From the NCBI GenBank assembly GCA_021152555.1, contig JAGKVE010000015.1:1-33551 (forward strand): DNA of 33,551 nt, given 5' to 3'. Origin of the DNA: Bacteroidia bacterium (lineage in GTDB: Bacteria > Bacteroidota > Bacteroidia > Bacteroidales > Paludibacteraceae). The position numbers and the translations under genes were made by a program. Of this stretch, positions 22,664 through 31,863 are shown piece by piece; within the stretch, counting starts at the first letter, position 1; every line of letters begins with the position of its first letter. A model generated the notes under the pieces. It was not told where the DNA came from. It saw only the letters and a list, made by a program, of their open reading frames with translations, and ran no database searches.

Positions 22664-24378
22664 TGGAGGTCAATTGGCAAATAAAAAAACTGACAGCTGA
22701 AGAGCAAACGGCTGCAGAAAGATTGAGTAACAAACTGGAAATCAGTTTGGTTGCTGGTCGTTTGTTGGCAGGAAGAGGTATCCGCACTGCAGCTGAAGCA
22801 CGGGCATATATACGGCCGTCTTTAGATAGTTTGCATGACCCCTTCCTGATGCGTGACATGAGTGCCGCGGTTGATAGATTGTGTTGCGCGATAGACCGGC
22901 ACGAACGAATCATGGTGTACGGCGATTATGACGTGGACGGGACAACCGCTGTGGCATTGATGTACTCTTTCCTTCGCACGCAAACAGACAATCTCGTCTA
23001 TTACATTCCGGACCGTTATACCGAAGGATATGGAATCTCTGCCAAAGGTATCAATACAGCAAAAGAGAAAGGGTGTTCACTTGTTATTGCTCTTGACTGC
23101 GGCATCAAAGCCGTGGATAAAATGGAGTATGCTAATAGTCTCGGAATAGATTTTATCATCTGTGACCATCATACGCCGGGCGATATTCTACCAAAAACGG
23201 TCGCCGTGCTCAATATGAAACGCAATGACTGCCTTTACCCGTTCAAAGAGTTAAGCGGATGTGGAGTGGGCTTCAAATTAGCGCAGGCATATGCACAACG
23301 ACGTGGTATTGAACCACAAGAGGTATATAAATTACTACCGCTATTGGCAATGAGTATTGCGAGTGATATTGTGCCGGTAACGGGTGAAAATAGAGTGTTG
23401 GCTTTCTATGGACTTAGAGCACTAAATGCCCGGCCGTCTGTGGGAATCAAAGCTATTATGCAAGTAGCCGGCATTGAAGGAAAAACGATTACTATCAGTG
23501 ATTTGGTATATAAAATTGGACCACGTATCAATGCCGCAGGACGTATTAAGAGCGGGGCGGAAGCTGTGAGATTGCTTATAACAGACGATGCTGACGCTGC
23601 GCTGCAATTTGCGCAAGATATTGATTCGTACAACCAGAACCGCCGTGATTTTGATTCTAAAACAACGGATGAGGCGCTGGAACAACTCCAAAATGACCCT
23701 ATGAATGCATCTATGCATACTACAGTTGTCTATTCGCCGGATTGGCACAAAGGAGTTGTGGGAATCGCGGCAAGCCGGTTGACGGAGACGTATTATCGAC
23801 CGACTATAGTACTGACGGCGGGGGATGACGATATTATCAGCGGAAGTGCACGATCCGTAAGTGATTTTGATATATATACTGCTATCGACTCCTGCCGCGA
23901 TTTGCTTACAAATTTCGGCGGACATAAATTTGCAGCAGGGCTTAGCATGCACAAAGCGGATTTACCGGAGTTTAAAAGGCGATTTGAACAGTATGTGGCA
24001 AGCCATATCACGCCCGAACAACAAGTCCCTACCTTGGATATCGAAGCAGAGGTGGAACTGAGCGACATGAATTGGAAAATGTATAAGATTCTCCAATGCC
24101 TTGAACCTTTCGGACCGGGCAATGAACGACCGCTCTTCCTGTGTCGCAATTTGATTAACAACCGGAATACCCGTGCTGTGAGTGATAGGAAACACCTCCA
24201 TCTGGATCTAACGGATAGAACAGTTGCTATGGACGGTATTGCGTTCGGGCAAGGTGATAAAGCGACACACCTGCAAAATGGGAAAAGTATAGATATCTGT
24301 TTTTACTTGGAAGAGAATAGTTTCCACGGGCGTACTACCCTGCAAATGAATGCGCAGGATATTAAGTTAGTGGAGTAA
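22663..24378 (+). CDS. recJ: Single-stranded-DNA exonuclease RecJ
   Basis: A 571-aa 5'-3' exonuclease of recombination and mismatch repair. The DHH domain has VYGDYDVDGTTAVALMY, ALDCGI and the DHH signature in CDHHTPGD. DHHA1 contains GRINAAGR-type residues (GPRINAAGRI) and the GGHKFAAGLS motif. An OB-fold C-terminus follows. The start is a GTG overlapping the upstream stop (TAGTG); no better ATG lies near the beginning of the homology. The length is normal. It belongs to the nfeD operon, with araC 19 bases downstream. Confidence 0.95.
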   Translation: MEVNWQIKKLTAEEQTAAERLSNKLEISLVAGRLLAGRGIRTAAEARAYIRPSLDSLHDPFLMRDMSAAVDRLCCAIDRHERIMVYGDYDVDGTTAVALMYSFLRTQTDNLVYYIPDRYTEGYGISAKGINTAKEKGCSLVIALDCGIKAVDKMEYANSLGIDFIICDHHTPGDILPKTVAVLNMKRNDCLYPFKELSGCGVGFKLAQAYAQRRGIEPQEVYKLLPLLAMSIASDIVPVTGENRVLAFYGLRALNARPSVGIKAIMQVAGIEGKTITISDLVYKIGPRINAAGRIKSGAEAVRLLITDDADAALQFAQDIDSYNQNRRDFDSKTTDEALEQLQNDPMNASMHTTVVYSPDWHKGVVGIAASRLTETYYRPTIVLTAGDDDIISGSARSVSDFDIYTAIDSCRDLLTNFGGHKFAAGLSMHKADLPEFKRRFEQYVASHITPEQQVPTLDIEAEVELSDMNWKMYKILQCLEPFGPGNERPLFLCRNLINNRNTRAVSDRKHLHLDLTDRTVAMDGIAFGQGDKATHLQNGKSIDICFYLEENSFHGRTTLQMNAQDIKLVE

Positions 24379-24397
24379 TATAGAAACTATTGAAGCA

Positions 24398-25243
24398 ATG
24401 AAAGAGAATAACATTCCTATTGTCGATTGCCCATACGGCGATTACATGATTGGTGACGCAAGTGGCAAACTGATGAATGAGTACGGACGCTATCCTTGCA
24501 AAATCAGTTGTGGTGTTTATGCCATGTTGGTTAGGGGCACTGCGCATGCTACTATCAACGTGACAGAATATGATTTCAAAGCAAACGATGTACTGTTGCT
24601 TGAGCCTGGTAGTTTTTTGCTCATCCGTGAATTTTCGGAAGATGCACTGGTCTATTGGATTGTATTCGGTAGTAAGTTTCTGGAGAAACATACGGTCAAC
24701 AACCGAATGTCTTTGTCTGCCCTTCAACTCCACTCGCCGAAAATCAGCCTAAGTGAAAACCACGCGCAAGTGCTACATTCGATGTACAATACGATTGTCG
24801 CGGCCTTGAACGCGCAGCCTACAATGCTGGATACGGAGAAAATGGTACATGTCTTCAATTTGCTGCGGACCAGTTATGCCAAGTATGCGCATGAGCAGGA
24901 CGAATATCTGGTGAAGCCTATGGACCGCAAAACGGAAATCTATCAGGATTATTGCCAGCTGGTCCTCAAGCATTATCATGAATGGCATCACGTTAGTCAG
25001 TATGCTGAGGCAATGCGGCTCACACTGCCCCATCTATGCTCTACTATCAAGTCTGTCGGGAAACGGACTGCCGGAGACATTATCGTCGAGGCTATCCTCA
25101 CGGACGCTAAAAGTCAGTTGAAAATAACGAACCTGCAAATAAAAGAAATCGCTATCAGTTTAGGTTTTGACAGCGTCGCTTTTTTCAACCGGTTTTTCAA
25201 AAGCCATGTCGGAGTAACTCCTAAAGTCTATAGAAATGCATAA
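24398..25243 (+). CDS. AraC-family transcriptional regulator
   Basis: A 281-aa cytosolic regulator. The N-terminal half looks like a cupin sensor (CGVYAMLVRGTAHATINVTEY, then DVLLLEPGSFLLI). The C-terminal AraC DNA-binding domain has two helix-turn-helix motifs at about residues 185-280 (AEAMRLTLPHLCSTIKSVGKR, then IKEIAISLGFDSVAFFNRFF) and ends with the signature FFKSHVGVTPKVYR. Neither target nor ligand can be told. It is the last gene of the + strand operon and may have its own weak promoter. The terminator directly overlaps its stop codon. Confidence 0.9.
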   Translation: MKENNIPIVDCPYGDYMIGDASGKLMNEYGRYPCKISCGVYAMLVRGTAHATINVTEYDFKANDVLLLEPGSFLLIREFSEDALVYWIVFGSKFLEKHTVNNRMSLSALQLHSPKISLSENHAQVLHSMYNTIVAALNAQPTMLDTEKMVHVFNLLRTSYAKYAHEQDEYLVKPMDRKTEIYQDYCQLVLKHYHEWHHVSQYAEAMRLTLPHLCSTIKSVGKRTAGDIIVEAILTDAKSQLKITNLQIKEIAISLGFDSVAFFNRFFKSHVGVTPKVYRNA

Positions 25244-25272
25244 TAAAAGACGCCGTCTGGCGTCTTTTATTA
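25241..25272. terminator. Bidirectional terminator containing both stop codons
   Basis: A perfect 14-bp stem TAATAAAAGACGCC/GGCGTCTTTTATTA with a 4-base loop. The first TAA is the stop of araC (25241-25243), and the last TTA is the stop of rfbB on the other strand (25270-25272). Confidence 0.95.
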
Positions 25273-26403
25273 CCTGTTTTTATACATATCGTCGTAGTAT
25301 TTCTCGTACTCTCCGGATGTGATATTGTCAAGCCACTCTTGGTTCTCCAGATACCAACGGACTGTTTTCTCAATTCCCTCTTCAAATTGTAAACTTGGTT
25401 CCCACCCTAATTCTCTTTGCAGCTTCGTGGAATCGATTGCATAGCGCATGTCATGCCCTGCACGGTCTGTTACGTATGTGATAAGATCCAAGTCTGCTCC
25501 TTCTGGTCGGCCAAGCAAACGGTCTACAGTCTTGATTACCGTCTTGATTATATCTATATTCTTCCATTCATTGAATCCGCCGATGTTATAAGTCTCGGCG
25601 ATTGTCCCTTTGTGGAATATGACATCTATTGCGCGGGCATGATCTACTACATACAGCCAATCACGGACGTTCTCTCCTTTGCCGTAAACGGGCAGTGGTT
25701 TGCGATGACGGATATTGTTGATAAAAAGCGGTATCAGTTTCTCCGGGAACTGATAAGGACCGTAGTTATTGGAGCAGTTGGTCACTATCGTCGGCATACC
25801 ATATGTATCATGGAACGCGCGCACGAAGTGGTCTGATGATGCTTTTGATGCAGAATATGGTGAGTGGGGGTTATATTTCGTTGTCTCATAGAAGAAATCT
25901 TCGCCGTACGCAAGATGATGTTCTGCTGATGACGCGGTCGTCGTGAATGGCGGCTTGATGCCTTCCGGATGAGTCATCTCAAGGGCGCCATAGACCTCAT
26001 CTGTTGAAATATGATAGAAACGCTTACCATCATATTTCTCTGGCAAGGAATCCCAATATAACTTAGCAGCCTGCAGCATCGAAAGTGTTCCCATTACGTT
26101 CGTGCGGGCAAAAGTAAATGGATCTTTGATGGAGCGGTCAACATGGCTCTCAGCGGCTAAATGGATGACGCCGGTTACGTGTTCTTCTTGCATAAGAGCA
26201 TAAATCGTGTCGAAATCACAGATATCAGCACGGACAAAACGATAGTTCGGCTTGTCCTCTATATCTTTTAGGTTCGCAAGATTTCCTGCATACGTCAGCT
26301 TGTCAACATTGATAATCCGGTACTCCGGATATTTGGTTACGAACAAACGCACAACGTGACTTCCGATAAATCCGGCTCCGCCGGTAATAATGATACTTTG
26401 CAT
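25270..26403 (-). CDS. rfbB: dTDP-glucose 4,6-dehydratase
   Basis: A 377-aa cytosolic short-chain dehydrogenase-type enzyme that makes dTDP-4-keto-6-deoxyglucose, the first committed step to dTDP-rhamnose. The NAD-binding motif GGAGFIGSHVV is at residues 8-18. The family motifs are HLAAESHVDRSI, STDEVYG, the YxxxK pair in SPYSASKASSDH, and NNYGPYQFPEKLIPL. The length is slightly above the usual 350. The other rhamnose genes are not in the window. It is the last gene of a - strand series and lies 63 bases after birA. A poor -7 (AATCTTTG) in that gap suggests it is mainly co-transcribed. Confidence 0.95.
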   Translation of the reverse strand: MQSIIITGGAGFIGSHVVRLFVTKYPEYRIINVDKLTYAGNLANLKDIEDKPNYRFVRADICDFDTIYALMQEEHVTGVIHLAAESHVDRSIKDPFTFARTNVMGTLSMLQAAKLYWDSLPEKYDGKRFYHISTDEVYGALEMTHPEGIKPPFTTTASSAEHHLAYGEDFFYETTKYNPHSPYSASKASSDHFVRAFHDTYGMPTIVTNCSNNYGPYQFPEKLIPLFINNIRHRKPLPVYGKGENVRDWLYVVDHARAIDVIFHKGTIAETYNIGGFNEWKNIDIIKTVIKTVDRLLGRPEGADLDLITYVTDRAGHDMRYAIDSTKLQRELGWEPSLQFEEGIEKTVRWYLENQEWLDNITSGEYEKYYDDMYKNR

Positions 26404-26466
26404 AGTATTTTTGCTTTAATTAATTCTCAAAGATTTCCTCCATAAGGGGCTGTAGTTTCTCCGGTC

Positions 26467-27249
26467 TCAACTGATTACGTAGCGTATTTGCTTGAAATGG
26501 TATTTCCGCTCCGTGCCGTTCTCATCGCGCAATACAAGTTCACCGGTGGGTAATACATCTGCTATTTCAGCTTTGAACTGACCTTGTTCTTCTATTCCTG
26601 CATTCATCGTTGGACTCGTGTTTACGGCACGTTCTACATAGGGCCACAGACCTTGGCTACGGTATAATTTCCATTTGTAGTACCTCCACGTCAGATCACG
26701 CGGCTCGGTAAATACATGTTGCAATTCAAGGTACACATCATCCATGAGATCTTCCACATCCAAACTCGATTTTCCGCCAGTAATAGTTTCGCAGATAGTT
26801 TTTAATGAGATAGGGTTTGGTGCATCTGAGTGCCATTCTGTCTGGTTGACATTAAGCCCTATTCCGGCGATTGCATACTTGACCTCGCTTCCCGACATGG
26901 CCGTTTCCAGCAATATCCCTCCTAATTTTTTATTATCGTAATACAGGTCATTCGGCCATTTGATGAATAGTTTTTTATCAGCGTCTGCCTCAAGGGTGGT
27001 TAACCGGATAACTTGTGATACTACTCTATGCAAGGCGACACTCACAGCCACGTTTAGAAAGAATGGTTCTTCATCGGGTGGCAAAGGGATAGAGCATAAT
27101 AGATTCTTGTCTTTCTCGCTCTCCCATCCGTTGCCTGCCTGACCGCGACCGGAGGTCTGATAGCCTGCACGGATATATTTGGGAGGATTGCCGTCGGCAA
27201 TCAGGTTGAGTAGCAGACTGTTCGTACTATCGGTTCTCTCTACATACAT
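26467..27249 (-). CDS. birA: Biotin-[acetyl-CoA-carboxylase] ligase, class I
   Basis: A 260-aa enzyme that attaches biotin to carboxylase carrier proteins. The catalytic motifs are TDSTNSLL, TSGRGQAGNGW, KWPNDLYYDNKKLGGIL and GIGLNVNQ. There is no N-terminal helix-turn-helix, so it is a monofunctional ligase and not a repressor. The C-terminal SH3-like cap is present (GELVLRDENGTERKYHF). Its start lies 23 bases inside the end of dacB, which suggests coupling. The glycine of the usual GRGR motif is kept, but the last Arg is Gln, a common variant. Confidence 0.93.
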   Translation of the reverse strand: MYVERTDSTNSLLLNLIADGNPPKYIRAGYQTSGRGQAGNGWESEKDKNLLCSIPLPPDEEPFFLNVAVSVALHRVVSQVIRLTTLEADADKKLFIKWPNDLYYDNKKLGGILLETAMSGSEVKYAIAGIGLNVNQTEWHSDAPNPISLKTICETITGGKSSLDVEDLMDDVYLELQHVFTEPRDLTWRYYKWKLYRSQGLWPYVERAVNTSPTMNAGIEEQGQFKAEIADVLPTGELVLRDENGTERKYHFKQIRYVIS

Positions 27250-28609
27250 CGAGCAGATATTCTTGTATCACAGTTTGTATATTGCGCGCTTTGCCTGGAG
27301 CGGAACTGATGAGTATGGCAAAAACCCACGTATCACCATTGGGCATATCTATGTATCCGGCAAAATTCTTCGTCCCGGATATAGTGCCGCTTTTAGCATG
27401 AATACGCCCGTCAAGAGCTGTTTTGGCGCACAGTGTTTTTAGTGTGCCTGTCTGGCCGCTAATAGGCAGGGATGCTATCCATGCCTCCTTATTCGCACTA
27501 CGCGACATTATCGTCAGTAATTGCACAAATGCTTTCGCGCTGACTGCATCCTGGGGCGCCAAACCACACCCGTCTTTGATAATCGCATTTTGGACTGCTA
27601 CACCTCGGCGGCGCCAATAATCACGCAAAAAATCTTGACTGTTATGTACTGAACCGGGAAGGGAATATTTGGTCCCGAAATAACGGAAAAGAGCCTCTGC
27701 GTAAAGATTGTTGCTATTGACGTTTGTCTCCTTGATAATTTCTGAAAGAGGTTCCGAATAATGTGTGTACAGTGCGGTGCGGGGAGGGGTCAGAGGATTG
27801 TAGTCTGCTTCATAATCAGCTTCTTTACTAACCGGCACACCAGACTCGCGCAGAGACGAAGTGAAGTGTCGGGCTAACAGCAAACCGGGGTTCGGCAAGT
27901 CGCCTTTGATTGTGAAACTGCCTAAGTTGGACGGCACGGAACCGGACAAATAGCGCTCACGGCTATAGGGAAGACCGCTCACAAAAGCACCGTCATAACT
28001 TATTTTGTCACAGCGGATATGATTGATAAAACATACTTCCTCCATTTTCGGCGCTGTCGCAATAACTTTGGCGACAGAACCGGGCTCGGCGCTCTGCAGC
28101 GTAATACGCATCGTATTCCCGTAATAATTGAGACCGAAGATGCCGGGCGCATAGTAGTTACCTACGTCTTCGCATAGCCAGCCGGGGTTCTGTGCATCGC
28201 CGTCCAACATGGTCATGTCGGCTATTACGGCGCCGTTGATACGTTTGATACCGGCTTGTTTGACAGCATTGACCCAACGGCTGAGAAAGGCGGTCTTGCC
28301 TTCCCATCCTAACGACGGGTCACAACTGCCGTGGATATACAAATTACCGCTCAAAGTTCCGTTTTCTATTGTGCCGGAATACTCTAATACCGTCGGAAAA
28401 CGGTAGTCCTTGCCTAACATCTCAAGCGCCATGCCTGTCGTCAAAAGTTTCATTACTGACGCAGGCGGAACCATATGATCCGGGCGGTAACTGTCTATCA
28501 CTTCGCCGGTCCGCAGATTCTGAACCAGCACGGACATATTCGCCTGACCGGTAAGGGGATGATTGGTCAGGAGATTAATGGATAATAATATGGATAATAA
28601 AACTGTCAA
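27227..28609 (-). CDS. dacB: D-alanyl-D-alanine carboxypeptidase/endopeptidase (PBP4 type)
   Basis: A 460-aa periplasmic serine peptidase acting on peptidoglycan cross-links. The active-site motifs are PASVMK (Ser51, Lys54), the SxN-like NVNSNNLYAE and HAKSGTISG. The third motif has KSG instead of the more usual KTG, which is tolerated in the family. A long domain insertion typical of PBP4 lies between the first two motifs. The N-terminal hydrophobic stretch (residues 2-15) acts as signal peptide. The start is a TTG that overlaps the upstream nfn TGA (TTGA); there is no ATG before the homology. A short signal peptide and a rare start make the N-terminus the least certain part. Confidence 0.9.
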   Translation of the reverse strand: MTVLLSILLSINLLTNHPLTGQANMSVLVQNLRTGEVIDSYRPDHMVPPASVMKLLTTGMALEMLGKDYRFPTVLEYSGTIENGTLSGNLYIHGSCDPSLGWEGKTAFLSRWVNAVKQAGIKRINGAVIADMTMLDGDAQNPGWLCEDVGNYYAPGIFGLNYYGNTMRITLQSAEPGSVAKVIATAPKMEEVCFINHIRCDKISYDGAFVSGLPYSRERYLSGSVPSNLGSFTIKGDLPNPGLLLARHFTSSLRESGVPVSKEADYEADYNPLTPPRTALYTHYSEPLSEIIKETNVNSNNLYAEALFRYFGTKYSLPGSVHNSQDFLRDYWRRRGVAVQNAIIKDGCGLAPQDAVSAKAFVQLLTIMSRSANKEAWIASLPISGQTGTLKTLCAKTALDGRIHAKSGTISGTKNFAGYIDMPNGDTWVFAILISSAPGKARNIQTVIQEYLLDVCRENR

Positions 28610-30912
28610 CTCTTCAGGTAGTCATGCATTGCCGCTGCGGCTTTACGTCCGTCTGACATCGCCAGAATAACTGTCGCACCGCCGCGCACTATGTCTCCGC
28701 CGGCAAAGATTGTCGGGATGGCGGATTGCATTCCGTCGTTGACCACAATAGTGCCTTTCTTGCTGATTTCCAGACCCTCCACAGAGGATGGAATAAGCGG
28801 ATTGGGCGAAACGCCTACAGCTACAATAACCAAATCAACCGGAATAGTTACAGTCTTTCCTGCTACGGGAACAGGACTGCGGCGACCCGACTCATCAGGC
28901 TCACCCAACTCCATTACCTGAAGTACTGCCTCTTTGACACGCCCGTTCTCGTCCGCATGGTACTCGAGCGGATTATGAAGTGTCATAAACTCAATGCCTT
29001 CTTGTTTGGCGTGTTTTACCTCCTCTATACGGGCGGGCATCTCTTCTTCGCTACGGCGGTAAACAATCATCGCGTGTTCTGCACCCAATCGCTTGGCTGT
29101 GCGCACGGCATCCATGGCCGTATTGCCGCCGCCTATAACGGCTACGTTTTTGCCATATAAAAGAGGGGTGTCTGTTTGGGGATTAGAGGCATCCATCAGG
29201 TTTACCCGGGTAAGATATTCATTGCAGGAAAGAACACCGTTCAGATTCTCGCCGGGGATATTCATAAAGCGGGGAAGACCGGCTCCGGAACCGACAAAGA
29301 CTCCTTTGAAACCTTGCTCCTCTAATTCTTTGACAGTTATTGTTTTGCCGATAATCGTATCTGTATGGAACTGAACTCCTATATTACGAAGACCGTTTAT
29401 CTCTGTATCCACTATACTGTTCGGAAGACGGAACTCCGGGATGCCGTACTTAAGTACGCCGCCTATTTCGTGAAGTGCTTCGAAGACATGTACTTCGTAA
29501 CCGTACTTCGCCATATCGCCCGCAAAGGTCAGACCCGCAGGACCAGAACCCACTACGGCAATTTTCTCTCCTTTCCCTTTAGGGGAAACCTGGGAGGGGG
29601 TCGGATGGGAGTTTGCGTAATCCGCTACAAAACGCTCCAGGTAACCGATGGCTACAGCGGGGTGCTTCATCTTCAGGTGAATACAATTCGCCTCGCATTG
29701 TTTCTCTTGGGGGCATACACGGCCGCATACTGCCGGTAGTGATGAACTTTCTTTGATAACAGACGTTGCGCCGAGGATATCACCGGACTCGAGTTTCTTA
29801 ATAAAACCGGGAATATTGATATTCACGGGGCAACCCTGCACGCAAGTCGGGTTCTTGCAATTAAGGCAACGGTGGCTTTCTGTGATTGCCTGCTCAAACG
29901 TAAGACCTTGATTGACTTCCTCACGAAGACTCTTTACGCGCACTTCAGGCCGTAACTCTGGCATCTGAACGCGAGGAATGGCAACCCTGTCTTTCGGTGT
30001 GCCGGTAAAAGGCTCCACAGGATGAACCGCCATCTCATTGCTGGTCTGTACTCTGTCTGGCGTAGCCGGTCTGTCACAGCGGTCTGTCAGCGTAGCGGTC
30101 TTATAGCTCTCCATCGCAGCCGTCTCTTCTGCCTTGTACGATTTCATACGGCTCAGCATCTCGTCCCAGTCTACCGCGTGCGCGTCGAACTCAGGACCAT
30201 CAACGCAGACGAATTTTGTCTTTCCGCCTATGGTCACACGGCACGCGCCGCACATTCCTGTCCCGTCAACCATGATTGTGTTCAGAGAGGCCTCGGTAGG
30301 GATGCCGTATTTGGCGGTCGTCAGGGATACGAACTTCATCATGATTGCAGGACCGATAGTGATACATTTGTCCACTTTTTCGCGGTTGATCACTTGTTCT
30401 ACACCTACGGTTACTACACCTTTCTGACCGGCGGAACCATCATCGGTCATGATAATCACTTCATCCGACCATTTCGCTAATTCGTCACGCAATATAAGCA
30501 AGCTCTCGTTACGCGCCGCCAGAACGGTTATCACTCTGTTGCCCGCTTTCTTGAGGGCCTCGGCGATTGGAAGCATTGGAGCAGCACCGACACCTCCGCA
30601 TGCACATACGACTGTGCCGTATTTCTCTATACGGGTGGCGCGACCGAGAGGACCAACTATGTCGTGAAGCGAATCACCGACGTTCATCGACAGCAGTTTG
30701 TGAGTCGAGACACCGATTTGCTGAACCACCAGTGTGATGGTGCCGCGTTCTACATCGGCGCCGGCTATGGTCAAAGGCACGCGCTCTGATTGAGCATCTA
30801 CTCGAATGATTACAAAATGGCCGGCTCGACGGCTACGCGCAATGAGCGGAGCTTCTACTACGAGCTCCGCTACATTGTCCGAGAAAAATCTCTTGCTGAT
30901 AATTTTATTCAT
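28606..30912 (-). CDS. Fused NfnA-NfnB type ferredoxin:NADP oxidoreductase / glutamate synthase small-subunit protein
   Basis: A 768-aa flavo-iron-sulfur protein. Residues 1-250 match the FAD/NAD-binding electron-transfer subunit (PLTIAGAD, CGGVGAAPMLPIAEAL) with a [2Fe-2S] site in GMCGACRVTIGG...KFVCVDGPEF. Residues about 330-768 match the glutamate-synthase small subunit/NfnB. The [4Fe-4S] cysteines are in CLNCKNPTCVQGCPV and CGRVCPQEKQCEANC, the FAD motif is VVGSGPAGL and the NADPH motif is VIGGGNTAMDAVRTAKRLGA. The fusion is usual in Bacteroidales. It may catalyse electron-bifurcating exchange between NADH, ferredoxin and NADP, or feed glutamate synthase. Odd: the interdomain linker (about residues 269-287) is encoded by copies of the TCTTACAG-type repeat, and a second linker (TPSQVSPKGKGE) by another palindrome. 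Confidence 0.92.
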   Translation of the reverse strand: MNKIISKRFFSDNVAELVVEAPLIARSRRAGHFVIIRVDAQSERVPLTIAGADVERGTITLVVQQIGVSTHKLLSMNVGDSLHDIVGPLGRATRIEKYGTVVCACGGVGAAPMLPIAEALKKAGNRVITVLAARNESLLILRDELAKWSDEVIIMTDDGSAGQKGVVTVGVEQVINREKVDKCITIGPAIMMKFVSLTTAKYGIPTEASLNTIMVDGTGMCGACRVTIGGKTKFVCVDGPEFDAHAVDWDEMLSRMKSYKAEETAAMESYKTATLTDRCDRPATPDRVQTSNEMAVHPVEPFTGTPKDRVAIPRVQMPELRPEVRVKSLREEVNQGLTFEQAITESHRCLNCKNPTCVQGCPVNINIPGFIKKLESGDILGATSVIKESSSLPAVCGRVCPQEKQCEANCIHLKMKHPAVAIGYLERFVADYANSHPTPSQVSPKGKGEKIAVVGSGPAGLTFAGDMAKYGYEVHVFEALHEIGGVLKYGIPEFRLPNSIVDTEINGLRNIGVQFHTDTIIGKTITVKELEEQGFKGVFVGSGAGLPRFMNIPGENLNGVLSCNEYLTRVNLMDASNPQTDTPLLYGKNVAVIGGGNTAMDAVRTAKRLGAEHAMIVYRRSEEEMPARIEEVKHAKQEGIEFMTLHNPLEYHADENGRVKEAVLQVMELGEPDESGRRSPVPVAGKTVTIPVDLVIVAVGVSPNPLIPSSVEGLEISKKGTIVVNDGMQSAIPTIFAGGDIVRGGATVILAMSDGRKAAAAMHDYLKS
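29571..29600. repeat. Palindromic insert in the second linker of the nfn fusion gene
   Basis: TTTCCC (29572-29577) and GGGAAA (29583-29588), followed by a G-rich stretch. It encodes TPSQVSPKGKGE between the cluster domain and the FAD motif. Confidence 0.45.
30052..30106. repeat. TCTTACAG-type repeat array inside the nfn coding sequence
   Basis: Units TCTGTCTGG-CGTAGCCGG, TCTGTCACAGCGG, TCTGTCAG-CGTAGCGG and TCTTATAG follow each other. This is the pattern of the arrays at 30929-30972 and 32631-32720. The stretch is in frame and encodes the linker between the two enzyme halves. Confidence 0.65.
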
Positions 30913-30928
30913 CTGCTTTTGTCTTTTG

Positions 30929-30972
30929 TCTTACAGCAGTTTGCTGCGGTCCTGCAGCGCAGCGGTCTGTTA
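30929..30972. repeat. TCTTACAG-type repeat array in the deoC-nfn spacer
   Basis: Units TCTTACAG-CAGTTTGCTGCGG, TCCTGCAG-CGCAGCGG and a partial TCTGTTAG. The last one abuts and includes the stop codon of deoC. Confidence 0.7.
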
Positions 30973-31851
30973 GAAATATTTGGTTTCTTTTCCTACTATC
31001 GAAGACAACAGGCTGTTTGCCAAACGGCTTGCGCCGAAGCGGAACCATTCGTTGTTAAGCCACTCCTCGCCGAGAATCTCTTTCACAAGAGTGAAATGCT
31101 GTACGGCTTCTTCGGTCGTCGAGACTCCGCCGGCCGGCTTGTAACCCATCTTGACACCTGCTTTTTCTTTCCAGGCCTTGATGGCGTGGCACATTACGAA
31201 AGTAGCTTCCGGAGTTGCGTTCACACTAATCTTGCCTGTTGACGTCTTGATGAAATCGCATCCGGCGGACATTGCCAATATAGACGCTTTCCATATGTTC
31301 TCGGCCGTCTTCAGCATGCCTGTCTCAAGAATCACTTTGAGGTGGTGTTCTTTGCAAACGTCTTTGATTTCGCGAATCTCGTCGTAGCATTCCTCGTAAC
31401 GTCCCTCAAGGAATTTGCCTACCGACAGAACGATGTCCACTTCGGTGGCGCCGGATTTGAGAGCCATAGCGGTCTCGGCTACTTTGATCTCAGGGAAGGT
31501 CTGGGCGGCGGGGAAACCGGCGCAGCAGCAGGCAATATTGAATTTCGGGTCCTTCAGGGCCTTGCGAACGTACTCCGCCATCGCCGGATATACGCAAATC
31601 GCAGCTACATTGGGAATGCCCGGAAAATCTTTCTCGAAGGTATTCACAGCGTTTGCCATTTTCTCTACTTTGGCAATCGTGTCATCAGCACTCAGCGTTG
31701 TGTAGTCAATCTGATGGAGGCACTCTTTCCACACCTCTACGTTGTTATTCTCTGCAAAATGTTTTGCTTCGATGTCAGCCACTTGAGCCTTGACTTGCTC
31801 ATCGGTAAACGGGCAGGGGTACTGCGCAAATAATTCTTCAAACTTGTTCAT
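30970..31851 (-). CDS. deoC: Deoxyribose-phosphate aldolase
   Basis: A 293-aa cytosolic class I aldolase that splits 2-deoxyribose 5-phosphate into glyceraldehyde 3-phosphate and acetaldehyde in deoxynucleoside breakdown. The Schiff-base lysine is in GCDFIKTSTGK. The second lysine motif is MGYKPAGGVST. ATEVDIVLSVGKFLEG and KVILETGML are also typical. It is of the longer type (about 290 aa) rather than the 220-aa type. It starts 12 bases after psd and is followed by nfn across a short repeat array. Its metabolic link to psd is not obvious, so the order may only reflect shared transcription. Confidence 0.95.
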   Translation of the reverse strand: MNKFEELFAQYPCPFTDEQVKAQVADIEAKHFAENNNVEVWKECLHQIDYTTLSADDTIAKVEKMANAVNTFEKDFPGIPNVAAICVYPAMAEYVRKALKDPKFNIACCCAGFPAAQTFPEIKVAETAMALKSGATEVDIVLSVGKFLEGRYEECYDEIREIKDVCKEHHLKVILETGMLKTAENIWKASILAMSAGCDFIKTSTGKISVNATPEATFVMCHAIKAWKEKAGVKMGYKPAGGVSTTEEAVQHFTLVKEILGEEWLNNEWFRFGASRLANSLLSSIVGKETKYF

Positions 31852-31863
31852 GGTAATATGTAT

